Source: CAZVBR01 sp964625755
Lineage (GTDB): Bacteria > Patescibacteriota > Minisyncoccia > Phycocordibacterales > XYD1-FULL-46-19
Length of the DNA stretch: 34,611 bases
NCBI GenBank assembly: GCA_964625755.1
Contig: CAZVBR010000003.1
Span: 1 to 34,611 of the forward strand
Reading direction: 5' to 3'
A program made the position numbers and the translations under genes. Positions 22,669-31,358 of the stretch are shown here, one piece after another (position 1 is the stretch's first letter; every line of letters begins with the position of its first letter). A model generated the notes under the pieces. It was not told the origin of the DNA and ran no database searches. It saw only the letters and a list, made by a program, of their open reading frames with translations.

Positions 22669-24612
22669 TTATATTTTATTGTTTTCCAGTGAAATGTAGC
22701 GCTCGTCTCGGTTGAAGGGATGAAACGGTCTCCCTGCGCCGGTTAGGAATCCTTTAAAAAATTCCACGAATTGCAACCGGGCACTGTGAACAAACGCTCC
22801 CAACACATTAACAATAATCGTAAATCCGTGGCCTAAGAATACAATAATTCCGGCCACCACAGCTCCGCCTATCGGTATTATCTCAATAGCCAGTTCGGCG
22901 ATCATATTAACCGAAAAAGCCAAAGCGGTGGTGGCCAGACCCAAAGCCAACAGACGTGAGTAAGACAGAATGTCCGATAAATACCCGACAAATCCATATA
23001 AACTCAAAATTCCTTTACCTAATTTCGATAACCAATGTGATTCATGTCGACCTTGTGTAATAACCAAAAAGGCAACTACTATGACCGTCAGGCTTATTAA
23101 TAACATCTCCGGCCAATTAAGCCAACCAAGAGTGTTTAGGCCGTGCAATCCTATTACTCCGAAGGCCAAAAGCCACGGCCCGTTATCCAGCCAGCCTTGC
23201 ATTGGTTTTTTGTTCCGAATATCACGGACTATTGCCAGGATCAGTCCGGCAATGATCTGGCAGACTCCCAACGCCAAAACCAGATAAAATATCGGCAGAG
23301 GGTTGTCTATCGGATCAAATATTTGCCACGCCTGGAGCCATGCCGGCCAGTTCCCGGTGTCCAGACCAAAAAAGCCGCCGAAAGCAAGACCGATCAGAAT
23401 TGAACTGATCCCGCCAAGTAACATAAGGGCGACCAGGGATTTGGTGGCCTTGGGGAGGCGATACCAGTATATTAACCAGGCGGATAATCCGGCCAAGATC
23501 AGCCCGTAACCGACATCGGTTAAACTGAGTCCAAAAAACAAAAAGAAAAAACCGGCCAAAAAAAGTGTCGGATCAAGATCTTTACTTCCCGGCATGCCGT
23601 AAAGCCTGGTTACACTTTCAAAAGGCTCGATCAAAGAGTGGTTTCTGATCTCAAGAGGTGGTTCGTGATCGGAATTTATTTCCTCCAGATCGAAACGGGG
23701 CGTGATCTTAGATATAGCTTTTTTGATCGTTTTAATTGATTCGGTCGGGCACCAGCCTTCGAAGAAGACCGCTTTATGACTGAAGCCGGCTGTTGATTGG
23801 ATGTCATGGCAATCTTTTTGCCATTTATAATAGTCAGCCAAAACTTGCAGTTCCGGCAAGTAACGACTCAGTCCGGTTAACTCTTCATCAATTGCCGCCC
23901 GGTGATGGGTTATGATCTCAAGGTCTCTCTCGATCCGTTCCAAGGCGTCGCTAACCCGGCTGGGCATTACCGGTAGGGTAATAATATCTAAATTAAATTC
24001 TTTGATTTGGTTTAAGATCTGATCCTCGTCTTTTTTCAGACAGTAGATAGCGATAGCCTTTTCGCCTACTGTTTCCCAGGCCACCGGGGTTTTAAGGTCC
24101 GCTAATCGATCCACCAGTTCATCCCGGTCCGAGGTTGATCCTTGGGCGGTTATTTCTACTGTGTACCGGGTTTTCCGGGGTTTATCTAAACTTTTATTCC
24201 AATTTTCCCACGGCCATAATTCATACTTTTGCTCGGTTAAGGCTTTGGTTTCGGCTTCGAGACGGTTTAAATTTGTTTCCCAGTGGCTTATTTGATTTAA
24301 GATCGGTTCAGCTGAAAAATGATTAACTATCTGCTCGATCTCGTTTTCGGTAACCGGCTCCTTTAGGCCCTCTAAAGCACTTTTTATGACCGGATGTTTG
24401 GTGTACTGGCGTAATAACTCTACCGCGTTTTCTAAGCTGGCAGTTTTATAACTGAGTGAGAAAGTTTCCGGTTCCCACTGGGATAGATCTGCTTCCTTAA
24501 AGGGGATTTGAGTAAATTCGATGACGCCTAATTTTTGTATCACAGCTAAAACTCGGTCGGTAACCGGCCGATAAATAGCTAACCTGATTTTAGACATCGG
24601 AATTATTGCCAT
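22669..24612 (-). CDS. V/A-type ATPase subunit I (subunit a homologue)
   Basis: Stator subunit that provides the ion half-channels. The N-terminal cytosolic half (about 1-340) has coiled coils. The C-terminal half has about seven transmembrane helices, including LFFGLSLTDVGYGLILAGLSAW, the SYSRLLALGLATTALAFSVN segment with the essential arginine, and GHGFTIIVNVLGAFVHSARLQFVEFF. The start at 24612 gives MAIIPMSKIRLAIYRP, matching the MAI..M.K opening of the family and lying one base after the G/H stop. A longer frame to 24636 overlaps the upstream gene and is not preferred. Confidence 0.93.
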   Translation of the reverse strand: MAIIPMSKIRLAIYRPVTDRVLAVIQKLGVIEFTQIPFKEADLSQWEPETFSLSYKTASLENAVELLRQYTKHPVIKSALEGLKEPVTENEIEQIVNHFSAEPILNQISHWETNLNRLEAETKALTEQKYELWPWENWNKSLDKPRKTRYTVEITAQGSTSDRDELVDRLADLKTPVAWETVGEKAIAIYCLKKDEDQILNQIKEFNLDIITLPVMPSRVSDALERIERDLEIITHHRAAIDEELTGLSRYLPELQVLADYYKWQKDCHDIQSTAGFSHKAVFFEGWCPTESIKTIKKAISKITPRFDLEEINSDHEPPLEIRNHSLIEPFESVTRLYGMPGSKDLDPTLFLAGFFFLFFGLSLTDVGYGLILAGLSAWLIYWYRLPKATKSLVALMLLGGISSILIGLAFGGFFGLDTGNWPAWLQAWQIFDPIDNPLPIFYLVLALGVCQIIAGLILAIVRDIRNKKPMQGWLDNGPWLLAFGVIGLHGLNTLGWLNWPEMLLISLTVIVVAFLVITQGRHESHWLSKLGKGILSLYGFVGYLSDILSYSRLLALGLATTALAFSVNMIAELAIEIIPIGGAVVAGIIVFLGHGFTIIVNVLGAFVHSARLQFVEFFKGFLTGAGRPFHPFNRDERYISLENNKI

Positions 24613-24613
24613 A

Positions 24614-24919
24614 TTAATTAAGAATGCTCTGGACAACCAAATCGATTGCCCGATCTGAATTTTTATCAGCTAAACTTGTAAGATCATCAAGTTGTTTTTC
24701 GGTTTCGGTTTCGATCTCTGTCTGTTTTTCCAGTAATACGATACGTTCTTTTTTTAATTGTTCCTCGCGGCTTGTTTGGATTTTGGTTTCTGTTTCCGAT
24801 ATGATCTCTCGGGCGGCCTTTTGGGCTTCGGCTCTTATTCTTCCGGCTTCATTTTCCGCCTCTTTGATCTGATTTTGGACTGATTTTTCTATTTCTTGTA
24901 TTTTTTCAATCAAAGACAT
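24614..24919 (-). CDS. V/A-type ATPase subunit G/H (peripheral stalk)
   Basis: A 101-residue, almost wholly coiled-coil protein rich in Glu, Lys, Ala and Gln (EAENEAGRIRAEAQKAAREI), ending in a short hydrophobic AIDLVVQSILN. This matches AhaH/NtpF-type subunits that pair with subunit E in the peripheral stalk. Its position just before subunit I is the archaeal H-I order. It starts 7 bases after subunit D. Confidence 0.82.
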   Translation of the reverse strand: MSLIEKIQEIEKSVQNQIKEAENEAGRIRAEAQKAAREIISETETKIQTSREEQLKKERIVLLEKQTEIETETEKQLDDLTSLADKNSDRAIDLVVQSILN

Positions 24920-24926
24920 ACGTTTG

Positions 24927-25547
24927 TTATTTAACGATTTTAGCTTTCAAGCGCATTTGACTTATTATTGCCTCCCGGTCCCTTTCCTCGAGTCTCATCG
25001 AGATAGATTTTATGGTCTCTTTGAGGTTCGGGATAATGGTGTACTCCATAACGTTGGTTCTCCGCCTGGTTTTTTCTATTTCTAAACTTAAATTTTCTAT
25101 CGCTTTTTCTTTGGCGGCCAGGATTATCATACTGGGTAACACTTTATCGAATTTGGTTAATGCCAAGTCCAGGTCGCCACTGGTTTCCAAAAAACCGTAA
25201 CAGAATAGATTGCCTTCCGTGCTGACAGTAAATTCCGGAATCGAGACCGACATCACCGTGTCTGTGTCGGTGTCAATGTTTAGTTGGCGATTGGGGGCCA
25301 AGACCGATGATGCTAAAACTTTTGGCGACAGAACCCCGACTGCTTGAACGTAAGATCTAAAGGCATCGGCCAGTTGCTCGTCGGTTTTAAGTCTTAGGTC
25401 TTTTGTTTCGTAGATCAGATCCATGAATTTTTTCATGAGACCGTCGCGTTTGTCTTTTAAGAGTTTATGGCCCTTCTCAGCAGTCTTAAGTTCGCGCTTT
25501 AGTTTTAGTAAATTTATTCTGGTGGGGTTGACCTTTAGTTTTGCCAT
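24927..25547 (-). CDS. V/A-type ATPase subunit D
   Basis: Central rotor shaft. The 206-residue protein begins with the signature KLKVNPTRINLLKLKREL and has long N- and C-terminal helices (KGHKLLKDKRDGLMKKF; RRRTNVMEYTIIPNLKETI) that form the antiparallel coiled coil inside the A3B3 head. Length is normal. It starts 6 bases after subunit B. Confidence 0.94.
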   Translation of the reverse strand: MAKLKVNPTRINLLKLKRELKTAEKGHKLLKDKRDGLMKKFMDLIYETKDLRLKTDEQLADAFRSYVQAVGVLSPKVLASSVLAPNRQLNIDTDTDTVMSVSIPEFTVSTEGNLFCYGFLETSGDLDLALTKFDKVLPSMIILAAKEKAIENLSLEIEKTRRRTNVMEYTIIPNLKETIKSISMRLEERDREAIISQMRLKAKIVK

Positions 25548-25553
25548 AGAACA

Positions 25554-26957
25554 TTAATCTTTCGGTAAGTATTTATCTACTAACTCCGGTTTAAGTCGCT
25601 TGAGAGCTTGACGGGGGACCAGCTTTAATAATTTCCAACCAAGATCCAGGGATTCTTCAATGCTACGGTCTTCGTTCTCCCCTTGATTAATATAAGTTTG
25701 TTCGAATTTGTCGGCAAAAGATAAATGGGCCCGATCGTCGTCGGATAAAGATGACTCACCCAAGACCACCGCCAGCTCTCGAGCTTCCCGTCCTAAGGCG
25801 TAAGAGGCAAATAATTGATCTTTAAGTGAGGCATGATCTTCTCGGGTTTTTTCCGGTCCGACCCCGGCTGACCATAAGCGAGATAAGGAGTCCTGGACGT
25901 CAACCGGCGGGAATATTCCTTGGGTGTATAAGGTTCGAGAAATGATAAATTGACCTTCAGTAATATAACCGGTTAAGTCCGGGATCGGATGCGTTTTGTC
26001 GTCATCCGGCATTGTCAAGATCGGGATCTGGGTAATACTGCCGGAGTGGTTTTTTATCCGACCGGCTCTTTCGTATATGCCGGCCAAGTCGGTGTACATG
26101 TAGCCGGGATAACCGCGTCGACCCGGAACTTCTTTTCGGGCGGCGGAGATCTCTCTTAGAGCTTCGCAGTAATTGGTCATATCCGTCAGGATCACCAAAA
26201 CATGCATATTTTGGTCGAAGGCTAAGTACTCCGCGGCCGTTAAGGCCAGTCTCGGGGTGGCGATACGTTCGATGACCGGGTCGGCGGCGGTATTGATGAA
26301 CAGAACAGATCTTTCTGCCGCTCCGGTGTCGGCAAAGGATTTTTGGAAGTAAGAAGCCTCCTCAAAGGTAACTCCCATAGCACCGAAGACGATCGCGAAT
26401 CCCGAATCGGCCTGGCCGGATGAGGTCCTGATCTTGGCTTGTCTGGCTATTTGAGTGGCCAGTTTGGCGTGAGGTAATCCGGAGGCTGAAAAGATAGGCA
26501 ACTTCTGTCCTCGAACCAAGGTGTTCATGGTGTCGATCGCTGAAATTCCGGTTTGAATAAAATCATTCGGAAAAGCACGGCTCCAAGGGTTGATCGGGGC
26601 TCCGGAGATCGGTCTTTTGACTTCCGGCACAATGGCCGCTCCGCCGTCGATAACTTTTCCGTTCCCGGAAAAAGCCCGTCCTAAAATATCGGGCGAAAGA
26701 TCAAGATTGGAGATCTCACCCCGAAATCTAACCCGGCTGCCCTTTAGTTGAGTACCGGCGGTCGGAGTGAACATCTGAACCACGGCCTGATAGTCCCTGG
26801 TTTCTAAAACTTGACCTAACCGAGGTTCTTTTTCTCCAGGGATCATTACCTCCACCAATTCTTCGTACTGAGCATCTGACACCCCGTCCACGATCAGAAG
26901 TGGGCCGGCGATCTCAGTTACAGTTTGATATTCTTTTAATGCTTTGTTGGATGTCAT
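25554..26957 (-). CDS. V/A-type ATPase subunit B
   Basis: Non-catalytic nucleotide-binding head subunit, 467 residues. Family blocks include the beta-barrel N-terminus (VTEIAGPLLIVDGV), FSGNGKVIDGG, PINPWSRAFPNDFIQTGISAIDTMNTLVRGQKLPIFSASGLPH (in place of a P-loop), VLVILTDMTNYCEALREISAARKEVPGRRGYPGYMYTDL, and SGSITQIPILTMPDDD. Its ATG overlaps the subunit A stop by 4 bases. Confidence 0.96.
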   Translation of the reverse strand: MTSNKALKEYQTVTEIAGPLLIVDGVSDAQYEELVEVMIPGEKEPRLGQVLETRDYQAVVQMFTPTAGTQLKGSRVRFRGEISNLDLSPDILGRAFSGNGKVIDGGAAIVPEVKRPISGAPINPWSRAFPNDFIQTGISAIDTMNTLVRGQKLPIFSASGLPHAKLATQIARQAKIRTSSGQADSGFAIVFGAMGVTFEEASYFQKSFADTGAAERSVLFINTAADPVIERIATPRLALTAAEYLAFDQNMHVLVILTDMTNYCEALREISAARKEVPGRRGYPGYMYTDLAGIYERAGRIKNHSGSITQIPILTMPDDDKTHPIPDLTGYITEGQFIISRTLYTQGIFPPVDVQDSLSRLWSAGVGPEKTREDHASLKDQLFASYALGREARELAVVLGESSLSDDDRAHLSFADKFEQTYINQGENEDRSIEESLDLGWKLLKLVPRQALKRLKPELVDKYLPKD

Positions 26958-28741
26958 ACTGTGAATAAGTTATCTATCTGGCTTTTTGCTTTGTCACGCC
27001 AGTTTTCATAATCACTGTCTGTCCACTCACCGATACGCAAATTTGATATCTGTTGGACAGCTTCTGAGTTCTGCCATTTATTAAAGTCAAAATTTTCCTG
27101 TTCCGTTAACGGCTTAGTGAGATCATAAATGGTCAATATGGATCTTAAGATCTGATATTGCCGGCCAAGATGGGTAAATGCGTCTTCTTGATCAAAGGCG
27201 TTTTGAAACAGGAAATCTTCCCGAATCGATTTAGCGATTTCAAGGGCTAAACGTTCTTCGTTCGATAGACCTTCCAGCCCGACCAATCGAACTATTTTCA
27301 AAAGCTCGTCCTCTCGCTGAAGCAGGTTCAAGGCTTTAAGTCTCCAACTGGCAAAATCTTCGGCGATATTTTCTCGCCACCAGGGGGTAATGTTGTCGAT
27401 ATAGAGAGAATAAGAATTTAACCAGTCGATGGCCGGAAAATGTTTTTTATAAGCTAATTCCGCGCTTAAACCCCAAAAACATTTAGTAACTCTCAAGGTA
27501 GCTTGAGAAACCGGCTCGGACAAGTCACCGCCCGGAGGTGACACGGCGCCAATGACCGTCAAAGCACCTTGTCGATCGTCTTTACCTAAGCAATTAACCA
27601 GACCGGCTCGCTCATAGAACTGAGCGGTTCGAGAGGCCAAATAGGCCGGGTAACCTTCTTCTCCGGGCATTTCTTCTAGTCGTCCGGCAATTTCTCGCAT
27701 GGCCTCAGCCCAACGGGATGTTGAGTCGGCCATTAAGGCCACTGAGTATCCCATATCACGGTAATACTCCGCGATCGAGATACCGGTGTAAACACTGGCT
27801 TCTCGGGCCGCCACCGGCATATTGGAAGTATTGGCGATCATGACCGTCCGTCGAATCAGGGGGTGGCCGGTATTCGGGTCAGTTAAATGAGGAAATTCGT
27901 TAAGAACTTCGGTCATTTCGTTACCTCGTTCACCGCAGCCAATGTAAATAATTATTTGAGCGTCACAGTATTTTGCTAAGGCTTGCTGAGTTATGGTTTT
28001 CCCTGAGCCAAAGGGTCCCGGGATAGATCCGGCCCCACCTTTGACGATCGGGAAAAAGGTATCAATTACACGCACGCCGGAGATCAGGGGTTGTACCGGA
28101 AAAATCTTACCTTTGGTAGGCCGGGGTTGCCTGATCGGCCATTTGGTCATTAAGCCGACTTTTATTTCCTGATCATTTTTGGTTTTTATGACAGCGACAG
28201 TGTCTTCAACCGTGAATTGCCCTTTAGTTATTTTAATCACCGTTCCCGTGATCTCGGGCGGTACCATAATGTAGTGATCGATCAATTCAGTCTCTTGGAC
28301 TTTTCCCAAAATATCCCCGGATTCGACTTCTTGACCCTCTTTGACATTCGGTTCAAAATCCCATAGTTTTTGCCTGTTTAAACCGTCAGCTTTTATGCCT
28401 CGAGCAATAGTAAACGTTTTGGATTGAGCTTCTATCTCGGACAAAGGCCTCTGGATGCCGTCATAAATAGATTCCAGTAGCCCGGGCCCTAATTCTATCG
28501 ACATGGTCGCTCCGGTTCTTTTTACCGGAGCCCCCGGGGCTAAGCCGGAGGTTTCTTCATAAACCTGGATAGATGCCGTTTTACCTGATAATTCAATTAT
28601 TTCACCTAATAGTTCTTCGTGGCCCACCTTGACCACTTCGTACATTTTTGCTTCTTCCAGACCGCGGGCTTTGACCAGGGGGCCGCTAATTTGAACGATA
28701 TGACCGGTGTTGGAGCCGGAACTGTCCGCAATGTCAGTCAT
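26954..28741 (-). CDS. V/A-type ATPase catalytic subunit A
   Basis: Hydrolyses or makes ATP in the head. The 595-residue protein has an N-terminal barrel (GHIVQISGPLVKARG), the non-homologous bulge domain (about 115-190) and Walker A GPFGSGKT at 242-249, with Lys248. GCGERGNEMTEVL, the TSRWAEAMREIAGRLEEMPGEEGYPAYL block and SPPGGDLSEPV follow. No intein is present, although some V/A-ATPase A subunits carry one. It is first in the operon with its own promoter and its start is supported by the family N-terminus. Confidence 0.97.
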   Translation of the reverse strand: MTDIADSSGSNTGHIVQISGPLVKARGLEEAKMYEVVKVGHEELLGEIIELSGKTASIQVYEETSGLAPGAPVKRTGATMSIELGPGLLESIYDGIQRPLSEIEAQSKTFTIARGIKADGLNRQKLWDFEPNVKEGQEVESGDILGKVQETELIDHYIMVPPEITGTVIKITKGQFTVEDTVAVIKTKNDQEIKVGLMTKWPIRQPRPTKGKIFPVQPLISGVRVIDTFFPIVKGGAGSIPGPFGSGKTITQQALAKYCDAQIIIYIGCGERGNEMTEVLNEFPHLTDPNTGHPLIRRTVMIANTSNMPVAAREASVYTGISIAEYYRDMGYSVALMADSTSRWAEAMREIAGRLEEMPGEEGYPAYLASRTAQFYERAGLVNCLGKDDRQGALTVIGAVSPPGGDLSEPVSQATLRVTKCFWGLSAELAYKKHFPAIDWLNSYSLYIDNITPWWRENIAEDFASWRLKALNLLQREDELLKIVRLVGLEGLSNEERLALEIAKSIREDFLFQNAFDQEDAFTHLGRQYQILRSILTIYDLTKPLTEQENFDFNKWQNSEAVQQISNLRIGEWTDSDYENWRDKAKSQIDNLFTV

Positions 28742-28757
28742 TTTGTTGTATTTATAT

Positions 28758-28787
28758 ATTTTAGAAATTAATAAAAAATCGTAACAA
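28758..28787 (-). promoter_or_regulatory. Promoter of the V/A-ATPase operon
   Basis: On the minus strand: TTGTTA at 28787-28782, an 18-base spacer, TAAAAT at 28763-28758, and 16 bases to the subunit A ATG at 28741. The leader would be about 10 bases without a Shine-Dalgarno site. The rest of the operon has no internal gap above 30 bases, so this one promoter may serve all nine genes. Confidence 0.5.
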
Positions 28788-28800
28788 TTCGCACAAAATA

Positions 28801-29000
28801 GATCTTCAAGATCGTTTGATTTTAAATGTTACTAAAAAGCAGTTGCCTGAGATCTGACAAAAATAAAGCAAAAGCGACCCTATTTTATCATCATATTTCC
28901 AAAATGCAAATTTGGCGATCTTTTGATCGAACTCAAACGAGGTTTTGGGAAAGAAGATCTTTGACTTCTTTAAATTTGCTTTAATTTAAGACTAAGTCTT
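28801..29000. repeat. Cluster of four short perfect palindromes in a divergent intergenic region
   Basis: This 373-base gene-free region (28742-29114) holds four perfect inverted repeats within 200 bases: GATCTTcAAGATC (28801-28813), CGATCttttGATCG (28916-28929), AAAGAAG/CTTCTTT around 8 bases (28950-28971) and AAGACTaAGTCTT (28988-29000). No open frame with coding features lies here. They sit between the ATPase promoter and the PEBP promoter. Regulator sites or a structured small RNA are both possible; neither is shown. Confidence 0.5.
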
Positions 29001-29091
29001 GATAGCTGAAGATGATGATTGAAACAGGGTTTTTGTTGACGCTATGATCTTAACTGTGACCCCGGAGTCGGTTTAAAAGTGGTTTGATAAA

Positions 29092-29100
29092 TGCTATTAT
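29092..29100 (+). promoter_or_regulatory. Promoter of the PEBP gene, extended -10
   Basis: TG at 29092-29093, one base, TATTAT at 29095-29100; a weak -35-like TTTAAA lies at 29072-29077 with a 17-base spacer. The ATG is 14 bases after the hexamer, giving a leader of about 8 bases. Confidence 0.5.
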
Positions 29101-29114
29101 GAACATAAGATCTT

Positions 29115-29567
29115 ATGAAAATATCAAGTCCAATTTTTCAAGACCGAACTCTGATACCAGGCAAGTATACTTGCGATGGTGAAAATGTTAATCCCACCCT
29201 CAGGATAAAAGATGTGCCGACGGGGGCGGTGAGCTTGGTGTTGATCATGGATGACCCCGATGTTCCCGAGTATGTGAGAAAAGATGGGGTTTGGGATCAC
29301 TGGGTAGTATTTAATATTCCTCCGGAAACTTCTGAAATTCCCGAAGGAAGTGAGCCTCAAGGAGTAGCCGGCCAAGGTACGGCCGGGAATACAAAGTATC
29401 ACGGACCTTGCCCGCCGGACGGCAAGCACCGTTACTTTTTTAAGTTGTATGCCTTAGATACTCGACTTGAGTTGCGGGCCGGGGTGAGCAAGAGAGAAGT
29501 GCTTGAAGCAATGAGGGGTCATGTTCTGTCAGAAGCCACTTTGATCGGGTATTATGACAGATCGTAA
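29115..29567 (+). CDS. PEBP-family protein (YbhB/YbcL type)
   Basis: Phosphatidylethanolamine-binding-protein fold; the bacterial members have no settled biochemical role. The 150-residue protein contains the family ligand-pocket motifs MDDPDVP, DHWVVFNIP and YHGPCPPDGKHRYFFKLYALD, and an opening FQDRTLIPGKYTCDGENVNP. No signal peptide is present, so it should be cytosolic. It is divergent from the ATPase operon and followed 80 bases later by an SDR gene. Confidence 0.92.
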   Translation: MKISSPIFQDRTLIPGKYTCDGENVNPTLRIKDVPTGAVSLVLIMDDPDVPEYVRKDGVWDHWVVFNIPPETSEIPEGSEPQGVAGQGTAGNTKYHGPCPPDGKHRYFFKLYALDTRLELRAGVSKREVLEAMRGHVLSEATLIGYYDRS

Positions 29568-29647
29568 ATGGTCAGGTGTCAGAAACGTAAATATCAAAAG
29601 AAAATTTGAGAGACTCTAATGTATTAATAAGTTAATGAAGTAATTTT

Positions 29648-30415
29648 ATGGATATATTTTCACTTGAGAATAGGGTGGCGGTTGTAACAGGTTCAGCCCA
29701 AGGAATGGGTAAGGCAATTGCGAAGCTCTTGGCCGGTCGGGGTGCCAAGGTGGCGTTGCTCGATGTTTTGGGTGATGAAATAAAAGCGGTTGAAGATGAG
29801 ATCACGGGCGACGGCGGCAGGGCAAGTAGTTGGGAGATCGATGTATCGGATCAGGCTTCGGTGGATCGGGTCTTTGGGGAAGTATCGGAGAAGTTCGGTC
29901 AGATAGATATTCTGATCAATAATGCCGGAGTGTTTGATCCGAAACCGATTTGGGAGCTTGAGGAAGACGAGTGGGATAAAACAATAAACATCAATTTAAA
30001 AGGTCAATTTTTATGTGCTAAGCGAGCGGCACTCGAGATGAAAAAGAATAATTGGGGCCGGATCGTGAATATTGCATCAGTCGCCTCTGGCCAGTTGGGA
30101 ATCGGTATTTCGGGCGGAAGTCACTACACCTCTTCCAAGGGGGGAGTTTTGGGGTTAACAGAAACCTTGGCTATTGAGCTGGCGCCAGAAGGGATAAATG
30201 TGAATGCCGTATCTCCCGGAGTGATAGATACTAAAATGGTGGATGAAGCCGGTTTTACCGATGAGGCGATGGCGGAACTTTTAAATGGAGTACCGCTTAA
30301 AAGAAAAGGAACCCCGGAAGACATAGCGTACCCGGTCCTGTTTTTAGCTTCCGAGGAATCTGCTTATATAACCGGAGCCAATTTGGTTGTTGACGGGGGC
30401 TGGTTGGCTTCCTGA
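29648..30415 (+). CDS. Short-chain dehydrogenase/reductase (FabG-like)
   Basis: Classical SDR of 255 residues using NAD(P). It shows the nucleotide motif TGSAQGMGKAIA near the start, NNAG, the catalytic Tyr160-x3-Lys164 (YTSSK) and a C-terminal YITGANLVVDGGW. This end is typical of 3-oxoacyl-ACP reductase and of glucose or sugar-alcohol dehydrogenases. No other fatty-acid genes are near, so a FabG role is not supported by context and the substrate is unknown. Asp at the end of the second strand (ALLDV) hints at NAD(H) preference. The stop is TGA. Confidence 0.9.
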   Translation: MDIFSLENRVAVVTGSAQGMGKAIAKLLAGRGAKVALLDVLGDEIKAVEDEITGDGGRASSWEIDVSDQASVDRVFGEVSEKFGQIDILINNAGVFDPKPIWELEEDEWDKTININLKGQFLCAKRAALEMKKNNWGRIVNIASVASGQLGIGISGGSHYTSSKGGVLGLTETLAIELAPEGINVNAVSPGVIDTKMVDEAGFTDEAMAELLNGVPLKRKGTPEDIAYPVLFLASEESAYITGANLVVDGGWLAS

Positions 30416-30462
30416 ATCCGGTTTTATTAATACGGTCTCGGTTCTTTGAAGGCAAAAATTGA

Positions 30463-30702
30463 ATGAAGAAATTAAGATCGAAAAAGGTGATCACGGTTGT
30501 GGTAAAACCAAATGCCAAACATTTTAAGATCACGTCAAGTAATGGAAATGAGCTTGTGATCGCGGTGCCTGAGTCGGCGAAAAATGACCAAGCCAATAAA
30601 GCTGTGATCCGGGCCGTAGCCGATCATTTTTCTTACCCGGCATCTTTGGTGTACATAAAACAGGGTCGTAATCGGCGACAGAAATTGATTTGTTTGGGTT
30701 AA
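30463..30702 (+). CDS. YggU/DUF167 family protein
   Basis: Small protein of 79 residues with the DUF167 pattern: a VVVKPNAK strand near the start, AVPESAKNDQANKAVIRAVADHF in the middle (related to the ...PpvdGkAN..li..la family core), and a GRNRRQKLI end. Members are widespread and of unknown biochemical role. It stands 47 bases after the SDR gene. Confidence 0.82.
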   Translation: MKKLRSKKVITVVVKPNAKHFKITSSNGNELVIAVPESAKNDQANKAVIRAVADHFSYPASLVYIKQGRNRRQKLICLG

Positions 30703-30737
30703 TTTCCGGATTCGATGCCCCCGGGGTTTTGGGTGGT

Positions 30738-30766
30738 TTGTTTTACGGTCTGAAATAGGTTAAAAT
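30738..30766 (+). promoter_or_regulatory. Promoter of the SpoIIM-like gene, near-leaderless
   Basis: TTGTTT at 30738-30743, a 17-base spacer and TAAAAT at 30761-30766. Ten bases separate it from the ATG at 30777, so the leader would be about 4 bases. Confidence 0.55.
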
Positions 30767-30776
30767 TTAGGCAATT

Positions 30777-31258
30777 ATGATCCAACATTATCTTTCTTTG
30801 CTTCGACCAGGATCGACCCGAAAAAAATATTCGAGGCAGTTGTTGCGAATGTACGGGTTATCTTGCGCGGTGCTTTTTATGTCTCTTGTGTGGGGGGTGG
30901 TGGCTGCTCGGGGTCGGGCCGTGATGATGGAAGATGTGGCCGGGCCTTTGATGGATATCAAGGAATTCTTTCTGGGTCTTGAGTGGTGGGGAAGAATAAT
31001 CTTTGTTTTTTTAAATAATTCATTGACCACCGCCTTGGTGGTGTTCGGAGGAGTATTTTTCGGATTGATATCGATTTTAGTCTTGATATATAACGGTTAC
31101 CTGATCGGTGCAGTGTCGCAGGTAGCCGGAGCGGAACATGGCTTGGGAGTGGTTTTGGCGGCTCTTTTACCGCATGGCATTTTTGAATTGGGGGTGGTGT
31201 TGCTGGCTGTGGCGGTCGGACTTAGACTGGGCCAAGTTTTTGGGTATTGCTTGAGAGT
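30777..31258 (+). CDS. SpoIIM/DUF95-family membrane protein (3' end lost in gap)
   Basis: About 160 residues are present. A short cytosolic N-terminus is followed by a transmembrane helix (about 24-44), an outer loop, the family block FLNNSLTTALVVFGGVFFGLISILVLIYNGYLIGAV and LLPHGIFELGVVLLAVAVGLRLG. SpoIIM-like proteins occur widely outside spore formers; in Bacillus SpoIIM acts in septal peptidoglycan remodelling. No sporulation genes are near, so a general envelope role is more likely. The last transmembrane helix is probably in the gap. Confidence 0.85.
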
Positions 31259-31358
31259 NNNNNNNNNNNNNNNNNNNNNNNNNNNNNNNNNNNNNNNNNN
31301 NNNNNNNNNNNNNNNNNNNNNNNNNNNNNNNNNNNNNNNNNNNNNNNNNNNNNNNNNN
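31259..31358. other. Assembly gap of 100 N
   Basis: Exactly 100 N, a scaffold placeholder. It hides the end of the SpoIIM-like gene, the intergenic region and the start of the isomerase. The two flanking frames happen to be in register through the Ns, which creates a false fusion. Confidence 0.98.

Noticed and set aside
1764..30415. UGA recoded to an amino acid, as in some CPR lineages
   Set aside because: rpiB and the SDR gene end at TGA at the expected family length, and no gene needs TGA read-through.
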